From: UBA4615 sp046046245
GTDB lineage: Bacteria > Pseudomonadota > Gammaproteobacteria > Burkholderiales > Burkholderiaceae_E
Assembly: GCA_046046245.1 (NCBI GenBank)
Contig: JBJOKE010000014.1
Coordinates: 1 to 64,000, forward strand
Direction: 5' to 3'
Length of the DNA: 64,000 nt
Of the stretch, positions 42,060-50,310 are shown in pieces. The notes below the pieces were generated by a model. It was not told where the DNA came from, ran no database searches, and saw only the letters and a program-made list of their open reading frames with translations. Positions within the stretch are counted from its first letter, which is position 1. Every line of letters begins with the position of its first letter. Made by a program: the position numbers and the translations under genes.

Positions 42060-42824
42060 TCAGAACATCACCTGCCCGCCGTTCAGGTGCAGCGTCTGTC
42101 CGTTGACGAACCCCGCGGACTCGCCCGCCAGGTACACGCAGGCAGCCGCGATGTCGTCGACCGTCCCGAGCCGGCGGACCGGCAGCTCGCCGCGGAGCCG
42201 CTCTGGGTCCAGCGTCGGGTAGTGGGCCCAGTCGCGCACGGTGTCGATGACGCCCGGCGCCACCACGTTCGAGGTGACGCCGAACGGCCCGAACTCGTCG
42301 GCCAGGCCCTTGGCCAGCCCCTGCAGGCCCGCCTTCGCCGCGATCGTCGGCACCTTGCCCGCGTATCGCCCGGTGTGGATCGGCGTGCCGGACAGGTGGA
42401 TCAGCCGTCCCCAGCGCCGCGCGACCATGCCCGGCAGCGCGGCCTGCGCGATCGTGAAGGCGCTGGTGAGGTTCACCGCGAGCGTGGCGTTCCAGTCGGC
42501 GTGGCTGACCTCGAGGAAGGGTTGCAGGCGGCGGATGCCGACGTTGCAGACGACGATGTCGAGGCGGTCGAAGCGGCCGATGGCGGTCTCGACCAGCCGG
42601 CGCGCCTCCGAGGGATCCGCGACGTCGGCCAGGACCGGCAGTGCACGGCCGCCCCCCGCCTCGATCCGCCCGACCACCTCGTCGAGCGCCGCCGCGTCGC
42701 GGTGGCCGTTCACCACGACGGCCGCGCCGGCCTCGGCCAGCGCGAGCGCGATGGCGCGCCCGATGTTGCGGCCCGAGCCGGTGACCAGCGCCACCCGGCC
42801 TTCCAGCGGGAACGACCCTGCCAT
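42060..42824 (-). CDS. Short-chain dehydrogenase/reductase (SDR) lacking the canonical tyrosine
   Basis: This is a 254-residue SDR. The NAD(P)-binding TGSGRNIG (15-22), the structural Asn (Asn118 in AVNLTSAF) and the Ser (Ser145 in LIHLSGT) are present, and so is the C-terminal LHLNGGQVMF. The YxxxK motif should fall at 160-164 but reads T-I-A-A-K: Thr160 replaces the proton-donating Tyr, and Lys164 is kept. It is the last gene of the eight-gene operon, 16 bases after the lyase gene. Either a nearby tyrosine (Tyr154 in GRYAGK) substitutes, or the enzyme does different chemistry or none. Confidence 0.8.
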   Translation of the reverse strand: MAGSFPLEGRVALVTGSGRNIGRAIALALAEAGAAVVVNGHRDAAALDEVVGRIEAGGGRALPVLADVADPSEARRLVETAIGRFDRLDIVVCNVGIRRLQPFLEVSHADWNATLAVNLTSAFTIAQAALPGMVARRWGRLIHLSGTPIHTGRYAGKVPTIAAKAGLQGLAKGLADEFGPFGVTSNVVAPGVIDTVRDWAHYPTLDPERLRGELPVRRLGTVDDIAAACVYLAGESAGFVNGQTLHLNGGQVMF

Positions 42825-42840
42825 GGACGCCGCGCCCGGA

Positions 42841-43710
42841 TCAGCGCCGCGCCGCGATCGCCGCGGCGCGCCCGAGCAGGCGTCGGGCCTTGTCGACGAT
42901 CGGGTAGTCGACGAAGCGCCCGTCGACGCGGATCGCGGCGAGCTGGCGCGCCTCGGCCTCGTGGAAGGCATCGACGACCTTGCGCGCGTACGCGATCTCG
43001 GCATCGGTGGGCGCGAAGACGCGGTCGATGACCGTGACCTGGTCAGGGTGGATCGCACACTTGCCCTGGAAGCCCAGCGCCTTCGAGGTCTCGACCGAGC
43101 GCTCGAAGCCGGCGGTGTCCGGCAGGTCGATCCAGACCGAGTCGATCGGCGGCTCGATGCCCGCCGCGCGCGACTCGACGACGATCGCGCTGCGGTACGG
43201 CAGCAGCTCGAGCTCCGAGGCGCTCCACGCGAGGCCGAGGTCGAGCGTGAAGTCGCCCGCGCCGAACGCGACGCGCTTGACCCGCGGCCCGCGGACGATC
43301 TCGGCGAGCATCGAGAAGCCCCTCGCGGTCTCGACGATCGGCAGCACGTCGATGCCGCCGGCGGGCAGGCCGCGCTCGCGCTCGAGCGCGCCGAGCAGCC
43401 AGTCCACCGTCGCCAGCTCGGCGGCGGACTCGACCTTCGGCAGCACGATGCCGTCGACGCCGGCCCGCGCGACGGCCACGAGGTCGCCGTACGCCCACTC
43501 GGTGCCGAGCGCGTTCACGCGCACGTAGCCGAGGCATCGCCGCGGTCCGGCCAGCGCCGCGGCGACGAGCTCGCGCGTGGCGGCCTTCTCGCTGATGGCC
43601 ACGGCGTCCTCGAGGTCGAGGATCACCGCGTCGACCTGCAGCGCCAGCGCCTTCTCGACGCGTCTGGCGTGGTTGCCGGGCGCGAACAGCATCGAACGCA
43701 GGACGGTCAT
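42841..43710 (-). CDS. HpcH/HpaI-family (CitE-like) CoA-ester lyase
   Basis: This 289-residue TIM-barrel protein of the CitE/malyl-CoA-lyase group shows RSMLFAPGNHARRVEKAL, ILDLEDAVA (metal-binding acidic residues), RVNALGTEW, the VLPKVESA strand and GKCAIHPDQV. Such enzymes split beta-hydroxyacyl-CoA to acetyl- or propionyl-CoA and an oxoacid. The ATG at 43710 begins the family sequence. It follows the IclR gene by 34 bases and precedes the SDR by 16 in the same operon. Confidence 0.88.
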   Translation of the reverse strand: MTVLRSMLFAPGNHARRVEKALALQVDAVILDLEDAVAISEKAATRELVAAALAGPRRCLGYVRVNALGTEWAYGDLVAVARAGVDGIVLPKVESAAELATVDWLLGALERERGLPAGGIDVLPIVETARGFSMLAEIVRGPRVKRVAFGAGDFTLDLGLAWSASELELLPYRSAIVVESRAAGIEPPIDSVWIDLPDTAGFERSVETSKALGFQGKCAIHPDQVTVIDRVFAPTDAEIAYARKVVDAFHEAEARQLAAIRVDGRFVDYPIVDKARRLLGRAAAIAARR

Positions 43711-43744
43711 CTCGGACTCCCGGGGGCGCGTGCCCCGCTCTGGT

Positions 43745-44599
43745 TCAGTCGGGCGCGAGCAGCGCCTCCAGCGAGCGCACCGCCGGCGACATCGCGCCCA
43801 GCATGTCCGCCGCACGCTTGACGGCCTGGCCGGCCGCCGCGAGCCGGTCCCCGCGGAACTGCGTCGCCAGGCCGGTCGCGATCACCGCACCGACCGCGGA
43901 ACGCCCGGCCGAGCGCACCGGTGCCGCCACCGACGACATGCCCACGTAGGCCTCCTCGACCACGGTCGTCCAGCCGCGCTTCGCCGCAGCGCGCAGGTCG
44001 GCGTCGAGCGCCGCCGGATCGGTGATCGTGCGGTCGGTGAAGCGCTCGAACGGCCCCGGACCCAGGCGCTCCTGCCTCGCGGCCGGCGACATCGCGAGCA
44101 GCAGCTGCTTGCCGCTCGCCGACGCGTGCAGCGCGGTCCGGATCGTCGTGTCCCAGAACGGCGTGAGCCGGCTCGCGCCGTGCCGCAGCTCGATCAGGAT
44201 GCGCGTGCCGCCGAGGAACACCTGCAGTCCCGCGCTCACCGAGGTCTCGCGCTGGATGTCGAGCAGCAGTTCCGTGGCGTCCCGCCGGAGCTCCTGGAAC
44301 GGATGCGACAGGCCCAGCGGAAACGCCGCCTTCGCCCCCGGCAGGTAGGTCTTGCGGGCGTCGTTGCGCACCACGTAGCCGAGCTCGGCCATCAGCTTGA
44401 GCAGGCGCAGCGTGCCGCTGGCATCGAGCCCGGCCACCGGCGTGAGGTCGGTGAGGCGCATCGGCTGGTTCGCGCGCAGCAGCGCCTCGATCACGGCGAA
44501 GGCGCGCTCGAGGTGCTTGAGCGGCGCGCGGGCCGGCTCCGCGGGCGGCGGCTGCGATGCCTTCCTCGCCGGCGCGGCGGCGCGGCGCGGGGCCGTCAT
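43745..44599 (-). CDS. IclR-family regulator
   Basis: This is a 284-residue regulator. A Pro/Ala-rich leader (1-28) precedes a winged helix (about 30-95, with DLTPVAGLDASGTLRLLKLM and YLPGAKA) and an IclR effector domain with HASASGKQLLLAM, FTDRTITD and VGMSSVAAPV. It is embedded within the operon it probably controls, between the Bug gene (24 bases) and the lyase gene (34 bases). A candidate operator is the inverted repeat at 49974-49991 in front of the operon. Confidence 0.88.
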   Translation of the reverse strand: MTAPRRAAAPARKASQPPPAEPARAPLKHLERAFAVIEALLRANQPMRLTDLTPVAGLDASGTLRLLKLMAELGYVVRNDARKTYLPGAKAAFPLGLSHPFQELRRDATELLLDIQRETSVSAGLQVFLGGTRILIELRHGASRLTPFWDTTIRTALHASASGKQLLLAMSPAARQERLGPGPFERFTDRTITDPAALDADLRAAAKRGWTTVVEEAYVGMSSVAAPVRSAGRSAVGAVIATGLATQFRGDRLAAAGQAVKRAADMLGAMSPAVRSLEALLAPD

Positions 44600-44623
44600 G
44601 CGCCGACGCCCGCGCGCGCGCGC

Positions 44624-45607
44624 TCACTGCTGGACCAGGTTCGCATCGCGCACCATCCGGGCGAAGACGGGCTCCTCCTTCGTGATGAGCGCGTCGAGCT
44701 CCTGCGCCGAGATCGGGAAGGCCTCGACCTCCTGCGCCGCCAGGCGCTTGCGCACCTCCGGGTCGTTCAGCGCCTTCGACAGCTCGCCCGACAGCCGCGC
44801 GAGCACGTCCTTGGGCGTGGCCGCCGGTGCGAACAGGCCCCACCAGCCGTCGACGCTGAAGTCCTTCAGGCCCGCCTCGGAGAGCGTCGGCACGTCGGGC
44901 AGCGAGGCGATCCGCGCCGCGCTGGAGACGGCGAGCGGGCGCAGCTTGCCGCCGCGGATCAGCGGCAGCGCGGCGCCCACCGTGTCGAAGCCGAAGAGCA
45001 CCTGGCCCGAGGCCACGTCGCCGAGCGCCTGCGCGCTGCCCTTGTAGGGAATGTGCGCGCCCTTCATCGACGCCTGCCGCAGGATGATCTCGCCCGCGAG
45101 GTGCGTGGCGGTGCCCACGCCGGGCGACGCGAAGCTGGTCGGCTGCGGGGCTGCGCGCACGCGTGCCGAGAGATCCTGGAACGTCTTCGGCGCGTCGGGC
45201 GTGTTCGCGGTCACCAGCACGTAGCCGCTGCGCGCGAGCCCGCCGATCGGCACGAAGTCGCGCCCGTAGCGGTAGGACGCGGTGGGCGTCATCGCGGGCA
45301 CGACGATCATGCCGCCCTGGCTGGCGACGGTGATCGTGTAGCCATCGGCAGGCGCCCGCGCGCCGGCCTCGGTGCCGACGATGCCGCCGCCGCCGGCGCG
45401 GTTCTCGACGATCACGGGCTGGCCGAGCAGCCTGCTGAACTCGGGCTGGAAGTTGCGCGCCAGCAGGTCGCTGCCGGTGCCGGCGCCGAAGGCGACGATC
45501 ATCCGGATCGGGCGGTTCGGGAAATCGCTGGCGGCGGCGGGCGGGACGGATGCGGCGGCGGACGCGGCGAGCGCGGCGAGCAGCAGGGCCCTGCGGATCG
45601 GGGTCAT
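44624..45607 (-). CDS. Bug/TctC-family periplasmic solute-binding protein
   Basis: This 327-residue protein has a leader (RRALLLAALAASAAASV to AAASD), FPNRPIRMIVAFGAGTGSD, ENRAGGGGIVG and ARAPADGYTITVASQ. It sits in the middle of the eight-gene operon between the TauD and IclR genes. This ties it to import of that pathway's substrate, probably an organic acid. Confidence 0.9.
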   Translation of the reverse strand: MTPIRRALLLAALAASAAASVPPAAASDFPNRPIRMIVAFGAGTGSDLLARNFQPEFSRLLGQPVIVENRAGGGGIVGTEAGARAPADGYTITVASQGGMIVVPAMTPTASYRYGRDFVPIGGLARSGYVLVTANTPDAPKTFQDLSARVRAAPQPTSFASPGVGTATHLAGEIILRQASMKGAHIPYKGSAQALGDVASGQVLFGFDTVGAALPLIRGGKLRPLAVSSAARIASLPDVPTLSEAGLKDFSVDGWWGLFAPAATPKDVLARLSGELSKALNDPEVRKRLAAQEVEAFPISAQELDALITKEEPVFARMVRDANLVQQ

Positions 45608-45653
45608 CGGTGGCCTCCTCGGGATGGCACGGTGGAGCGTCTCGGACGCCGGC

Positions 45654-46508
45654 TCAGAACGGCACGGCGAGGTCTTCGGGCGGCCGGATGGTCGTGCGCT
45701 TCATCAGGCGCGGATACTGCGGATCCCAGGTGTCGCGCTTGTGCATCACGCAGGCGTTGTCCCAGAGCACGCCGTCACCGGGCTTCCAGGGATGCTCGTA
45801 GAGGAACTCCGGGCGGAAGCAGCGCTCGTAGAGCTCGTCGAGCAGCGCCTGGCTCTGGGCATCGTCCATGCCCACGAAGGCCGGCACCGTGCTGCGGGTC
45901 GCGTAGACCGACTTGCGGCCGGTGATCGGGTGCACCCGGACCACCGGGTGCACCTGGACCGTTCCCGCCGCGGCCTGCGTCCGGTTCGCCGGCTCGCTGT
46001 ACTGCTGGTTGAAGTGCTCGTACGACTGCACCGCCTGCAGGCCCTCGAGCCGCTGCTTGAGCGCCTCGGGCAGCGCGTCGTAGGCGCGGTACATGTCGGC
46101 GAACCAGGTGTGGCCGCCGGCCGGCGGCACGATCACCGCGGTGAGCAGCGAGCCGAGCGCCGGCGTCGGACGGTAGGTCTGGTCGGTGTGCCAGCCGGCC
46201 TCGCCGTCGCCGAGCGCGCCGATCTTGCGGCCGTCCTCCTTCATGTTCGAGACGTAGAGCAGCTCGGGCACCTCGGGCGACAGGTACTCGGTGCGGCTGT
46301 GGATCTCCAGCCGGCCGAAGACCCTCGAGAGCCCGATGAGCCGCCGCTCGTCGTCGAAGTCGAGGCCCTCGAACACCAGCACCTGGTGCTTCAGCCACAG
46401 GTGCTGCAGGCGCCGCTGAACGCCTTCGAGGTGGACGTCGTCGAGCGACACGCCGGACACCTTCGCGGCGAAGTCGGTCGGGGTGAGGTTCTGCACGGTG
46501 ATCGTCAT
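45654..46508 (-). CDS. TauD/TfdA-family 2-oxoglutarate/Fe(II) dioxygenase
   Basis: This 284-residue dioxygenase has GWHTDQTY (His107, Asp109), a distal His in WDNACVMHKRD, and LMKRTTIRPPED with the 2-oxoglutarate-binding Arg. It is clearly different from the dioxygenase at 38937. Its ATG overlaps the stop of the HMG-CoA-lyase-like gene as ATGA (46505-46508), so it is translationally coupled. It probably hydroxylates the free acid or a CoA-independent intermediate. Confidence 0.87.
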   Translation of the reverse strand: MTITVQNLTPTDFAAKVSGVSLDDVHLEGVQRRLQHLWLKHQVLVFEGLDFDDERRLIGLSRVFGRLEIHSRTEYLSPEVPELLYVSNMKEDGRKIGALGDGEAGWHTDQTYRPTPALGSLLTAVIVPPAGGHTWFADMYRAYDALPEALKQRLEGLQAVQSYEHFNQQYSEPANRTQAAAGTVQVHPVVRVHPITGRKSVYATRSTVPAFVGMDDAQSQALLDELYERCFRPEFLYEHPWKPGDGVLWDNACVMHKRDTWDPQYPRLMKRTTIRPPEDLAVPF

Positions 46509-47452
46509 GATTCGACTCCCTTGAAGAGTTCGCTGCGGGCCCCGCAGCGGGCGACGTGCCCGACGGGGTCGATGCCGAGCAGGCGGGCGACGTCGCGCGC
46601 GGCGCGCACCGCCTCCTCGGTCGTGATGCCGGTCTGCACGCCCATCTCGTTCAGCAGGTAGACCAGGTCCTCGCTCGCGAGGTTGCCCAGCGCGTCGAGC
46701 TGTCCGGGCATCGCGATCCCGCCGCCCAGCCCGCAGATCGAGCCCTCGACGAAGGCCGCGCCGGCCTGCAGCGCGGCCAGCACGTTGGCGGTGGCCACGC
46801 CGGCGAGGTTGTGCACGTGATAGCCGAGGACGAGCCCGGGCCAGCGCTCGCACACCCGCGAGAACAGCGCGTGCACGCGGACCGGGTCCTCGACGCCGAG
46901 GCTGCCGGCGAGATAGACCTTCCGGATGCCGGCGTCGTGGAAGCGTTCGACCAGGGCGAGCACCTTGTCGGGCGGCGTCGGCCCCTCGTAGATGTCCCAG
47001 AACGCGCCCGCGATCGCGACGACGTACGACATCCCGGCCGACTCGGCGATCCGGTGGGCCTCGATCGCCTGGCTCACCGCACGCTCGGTGTCCATCCGCT
47101 GGTTCTTGCGCAGGTAGGTCTCGCTCGCGACGACGAGGCCCAGCAGCTCGTCGGGCGGCACCGGCGCCTCGGCCGCGCGCTGCGCGCCGCGCGCGTTCGG
47201 CACGAGCGCGCGGTAGACGGTGTCGGGCCGGCGCCGGATCCGCGCGAGCACGGCCTCGGCGTCGCGCAGGTTCGGGATCACCTCGGCGCGCGCCATGCCG
47301 GTGACCTCGATGACCGGGAAGCCCGCGTCGGTCAGGCGGTCGACGAGCGCGACCTTCACGTCGGTCTCGACCCAGCGACCGAAGCTCTGCAGGCCGTCGC
47401 GGGCGGCGACGTCGACGACGGTGACGCGTTCGGGGAGCTCGAGCCGGCCCAT
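46505..47452 (-). CDS. HMG-CoA-lyase-like protein
   Basis: This 315-residue DRE-TIM metallolyase has VDVAARDGLQSFGRWVET at the front (the catalytic R-D-G-L-Q element), FPVIEVTGMARAEVIPNL, GYHVHNLAGVATANVLAA (metal-binding His-x-His) and VEGSICGLGGGIAMPGQLD (the G-x-G-G cysteine loop). In the N-terminal motif VDVAARDG stands where canonical enzymes have VEVGPRDG, and the signature serine of FVEVTSF is replaced (IEVTGMA). It therefore probably acts on a different beta-hydroxyacyl-CoA. It begins 3 bases after the CaiB gene and is coupled to TauD. Confidence 0.85.
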   Translation of the reverse strand: MGRLELPERVTVVDVAARDGLQSFGRWVETDVKVALVDRLTDAGFPVIEVTGMARAEVIPNLRDAEAVLARIRRRPDTVYRALVPNARGAQRAAEAPVPPDELLGLVVASETYLRKNQRMDTERAVSQAIEAHRIAESAGMSYVVAIAGAFWDIYEGPTPPDKVLALVERFHDAGIRKVYLAGSLGVEDPVRVHALFSRVCERWPGLVLGYHVHNLAGVATANVLAALQAGAAFVEGSICGLGGGIAMPGQLDALGNLASEDLVYLLNEMGVQTGITTEEAVRAARDVARLLGIDPVGHVARCGARSELFKGVES

Positions 47453-47455
47453 CGG

Positions 47456-48655
47456 CTACACCTCGATGCCCGCGTCGCGCAGCACCTGCTCGGCGAGGCC
47501 CAGCCGCTCGACGAGGATCGCGCGGTTGTGCTCGCCCACCCGCGGCCCGGCGCGCCGCACCGCGCCGGGCGTGCGCGACATGCGCCCGACCACGCCCTGC
47601 ATCCGGATCGGCCCGCCGAGCTCCTCGTCGGGCACCGAGACGACGTTGCCGCGGGCGACGACCTGCGGATCGGCGATCACGGCCGCGACGTCGTTGACCG
47701 GCGCGGCGGCCGCGCCGGCGCGCTCGAAGCGGTGCATCAGGTCCTCGTAGTCGATCCGCGCGATCGCCGCCTGCAGGCGCTCGTCGAGCGCCGGGGCGTT
47801 CGCGAGCCGCGGGTGGTTCGTCGAGAAGCGCGGATCGACCTTCAGCTCGGGGACCTCGAGCGCGTCGCAGATCCGCTCGAAGATGGCCTGGGTGCTGCCC
47901 GCGATCGCGACCCAGCGCCCGTCGCGGGTCCGGAAGGTGTTGCGCGGCGCCGTGAAGGGCAGCCGGCTGCCCTGGCGCTGCTGGACGATGCCGAGCTGGT
48001 CGAGGTTGACCACCTGCGGTCCGAGCAGCGTGAAGAGCGTGTCGTACAGCGACAGGTCGATCACCTGGCCGCGGCCGCTGCGGTCGCGCTCGCGCAGCGC
48101 GACCATCAGCAGGAAGGCACCCATCAGGCCGGTGCTGGCGTCGCCCATGCCGAAACCGGGCAGCAGCGGCGGGCCGTCGGCCTCGCCGGTGATGTGCGCG
48201 AGCCCCGCGAAGGCCTCGGCCAGCGTCCCGAAGCCCGGGCGGTCGCGGTACGGTCCGTCCTGCCCGAAGCCGCTCACCTTCAGCATCACGAGCCGGGGAT
48301 TGAGCGTCGACAGCACGTCGAAACCCAGCCCCCATGCGTCGAGCGTGCCGGGGCTGAAGTTCTCGGTGACGGCGTCGGCGTCGGCGACCAGGCGCCGGAC
48401 GATCTCCACGCCGAGCGGCGTTCGAAGGTCTGCGGTGACCGACTGCTTGCCGCGTCCGATCACCTTGAAGTAGAGCCCCACCCCGTCCTTGTGGTGACCC
48501 CAGCGGCGCAGCTCGTCGCCGATGCCGGGGCGCTCGACCTTGATCACCTCGGCGCCGAAATCGGCCAGGTACATCGAGGCCGAGGGGCCGGCGAGGTGGT
48601 TCGCCAGCTCGACGACGCGCAGGCCCTCGAGCGGCAGCGGCGCCGGTGCGCTCAC
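47456..48655 (-). CDS. Class III CoA-transferase (CaiB/BaiF), second of a pair
   Basis: This 399-residue family III CoA-transferase opens with LEGLRVVELANHLAGPSASM and FGAEVIKVERP. The catalytic Asp is in PGFGMGDASTGLMGAFLL, and ENFSPGTLDAWGL is typical. Start GTG 48655 overlaps the stop of the first CaiB gene as GTGA (48652-48655). Two adjacent CaiB genes often form a heteromer that activates an acid by moving CoA from succinyl-CoA. Confidence 0.9.
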   Translation of the reverse strand: MSAPAPLPLEGLRVVELANHLAGPSASMYLADFGAEVIKVERPGIGDELRRWGHHKDGVGLYFKVIGRGKQSVTADLRTPLGVEIVRRLVADADAVTENFSPGTLDAWGLGFDVLSTLNPRLVMLKVSGFGQDGPYRDRPGFGTLAEAFAGLAHITGEADGPPLLPGFGMGDASTGLMGAFLLMVALRERDRSGRGQVIDLSLYDTLFTLLGPQVVNLDQLGIVQQRQGSRLPFTAPRNTFRTRDGRWVAIAGSTQAIFERICDALEVPELKVDPRFSTNHPRLANAPALDERLQAAIARIDYEDLMHRFERAGAAAAPVNDVAAVIADPQVVARGNVVSVPDEELGGPIRMQGVVGRMSRTPGAVRRAGPRVGEHNRAILVERLGLAEQVLRDAGIEV

Positions 48656-49830
48656 CGTGCGGCTCCGGTGGCACGCAATGCCGCGATCGCGGCGTCGTCG
48701 AGGCCGGCCTCGCGCAGCACCTCGTCGGTGTGCTCGCCCAGCAGCGGCGCGCGGCGGTCCGGCCGCGCGGCGCGGCCGTCCGAGACGCGGACCGGCGCCG
48801 ACATCGCCCGGTAGCGGCCCACGCGCGGATGCCGGTGCTCGGCCACGAGGCCGAGCGCGAGCACCTGCGGATGGTCGAACATGTCCTCGACGGTGCGCAC
48901 CGCGGCGCAGGGCACCGACTGCCCGAAGCACGCCTCCCACTCGAGCGCGGTGCGCGTCGCGAGCGCCGCGTGCAGCAGCGGCACGAGTTCGTCCTCGCGC
49001 TCCTTGCGCTTCCTCATGTCGTCGTAGCGCGGGTCGTCGGCGAGGTGCGCGAGGCCGGTGTGCTCGCACAGCGCACGCCAGAACTTCGGCGTCTGCGCCT
49101 GCAGGTAGAGCCACCCCTCCTTCGTCGGATGGATGCCGGCCAGCCGGCCCGCGCGCATGTCGCGCATCACCTCGCGGCCCTCGCCCTCGGCCCAGACCAT
49201 CCGGCCCGCCTGCAGCGCGAGCGCCGCGCGCAGCAGCGAGACGTCCACCTCCTGGCCCTGCCCGCTGCGCTCGCGGTCGAACAGCGCCGAGGCGATCGCC
49301 ATCGCCAGCAGCGAGGCCGCGTAGTAGTCGATGATCGAGCCCCAGAGGATGCGCGGCTCGCCGGTCCCCAGACCCTGCAGCCAGGCGATGCCCGACATCG
49401 ACTGCAGCACCTGGTCGAAGCCGGGCGCGTCGGCCATCGGCCCCTCGAGGCCGAAGCCCGTCAGGCAGGCGTAGACGATCCGCGGGTTGACCGCCGCGAG
49501 CGCCTCGCGGTCGACCCCGAGGCGGGCCGCGGCGGCCGGCCGGAAGTTGTGCAGCACCACGTCGGCGCCCTCCACCAGCCGGTGGAACGCGCTCAGCGCC
49601 TGCGGCTGCTTCAGGTCCAGGACGATGCTGCGCTTGTTCCGGTTGGTGCCCAGGTAGACGCGGCTGTCGCCCGCGAGCGTGGACGGGTACTGCCGGATGG
49701 TGTCGCCGTCGGGGCTCTCGATCTTCACCACGTCGGCGCCGAGATCGCCGAGGAGCGTGGCCGCGTAGGGGCCCGCCAGGTAGGCAGTGAGGTCCAGGAT
49801 GCGGACGCCGGCGAGGGTCTGGAAGGCCAT
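48652..49830 (-). CDS. Class III CoA-transferase (CaiB/BaiF), first of a pair
   Basis: This 392-residue protein has LAGVRILDLTAYLAGPYAAT, LGADVVKIESPDGD, NRNKRSIVLDLK and the Asp in SIIDYYAASLLAMAI. It shares a coupled junction with the second CaiB gene. It is the first gene of the eight-gene operon, whose control region is the 480-base divergent gap upstream. The low similarity between the two CaiB proteins argues for a heteromeric enzyme rather than a recent duplication. Confidence 0.9.
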   Translation of the reverse strand: MAFQTLAGVRILDLTAYLAGPYAATLLGDLGADVVKIESPDGDTIRQYPSTLAGDSRVYLGTNRNKRSIVLDLKQPQALSAFHRLVEGADVVLHNFRPAAAARLGVDREALAAVNPRIVYACLTGFGLEGPMADAPGFDQVLQSMSGIAWLQGLGTGEPRILWGSIIDYYAASLLAMAIASALFDRERSGQGQEVDVSLLRAALALQAGRMVWAEGEGREVMRDMRAGRLAGIHPTKEGWLYLQAQTPKFWRALCEHTGLAHLADDPRYDDMRKRKEREDELVPLLHAALATRTALEWEACFGQSVPCAAVRTVEDMFDHPQVLALGLVAEHRHPRVGRYRAMSAPVRVSDGRAARPDRRAPLLGEHTDEVLREAGLDDAAIAALRATGAAR

Positions 49831-50310
49831 GGCGTCGCTCAGGCGGCCGCGCGGGCGCGCGCGCTTCGGGTGTGCAAGGCGTCTCCTCCGCGTCGCCGCC
49901 TCGTCGGAGCACCGGGAGGCGGCCCGCGGGCGTCATGACGCACGAGGACTGTAGGCCAACTTCTTGGCGCTGTACACCATGTGTCTGGTGTTCCTCGGAA
50001 CGGACGCGGCCGAGGACGGGCCCACCCGACCGATCAGGCCGGCCTGTCCCCGATCACCGTGACGCGCCACATCACGCGACGCTCCGGGGCGTGGTCCTGG
50101 ACGGCGTGATGCTGCGTGGCGCGGTTGTCCCCGGACGCACGGGCACCCCGAGACCGACGCTTCGACCGGGACGCCATGCCGCAGGCCGGCCGAATCATTG
50201 CGTTCCTCGATAGACGCTATTGCCCGCAATGCGTTGTCGGCAATATACCGCCTGCCGATACTCGCGACCACGCGGCCGCATCGGGCGGTCACACCGTGGA
50301 GACCGTCCCC
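49831..50310. other. Divergent control region between the CaiB operon and a Bug gene
   Basis: No gene is seen in these 480 bases. They should hold the promoters for both directions. Visible structure includes the inverted repeat ACACCA-N6-TGGTGT at 49974-49991 and a pair ATTGCG/CGCAAT at 50197-50202 and 50225-50230. Confidence 0.5.
49974..49991. promoter_or_regulatory. Inverted repeat ACACCA-TGTGTC-TGGTGT, candidate operator
   Basis: A perfect 6-base inverted repeat with 6-base spacer lies 144 bases upstream of the first CaiB start codon. The most likely binder is the IclR protein encoded inside the operon. This is a guess from position. Confidence 0.35.

Noticed and set aside
45654..48674. 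A single 1006-residue protein spanning CaiB, lyase and TauD genes
   Set aside because: Only its last 284 residues are real protein; the rest is an out-of-frame shadow of the CaiB and lyase genes.
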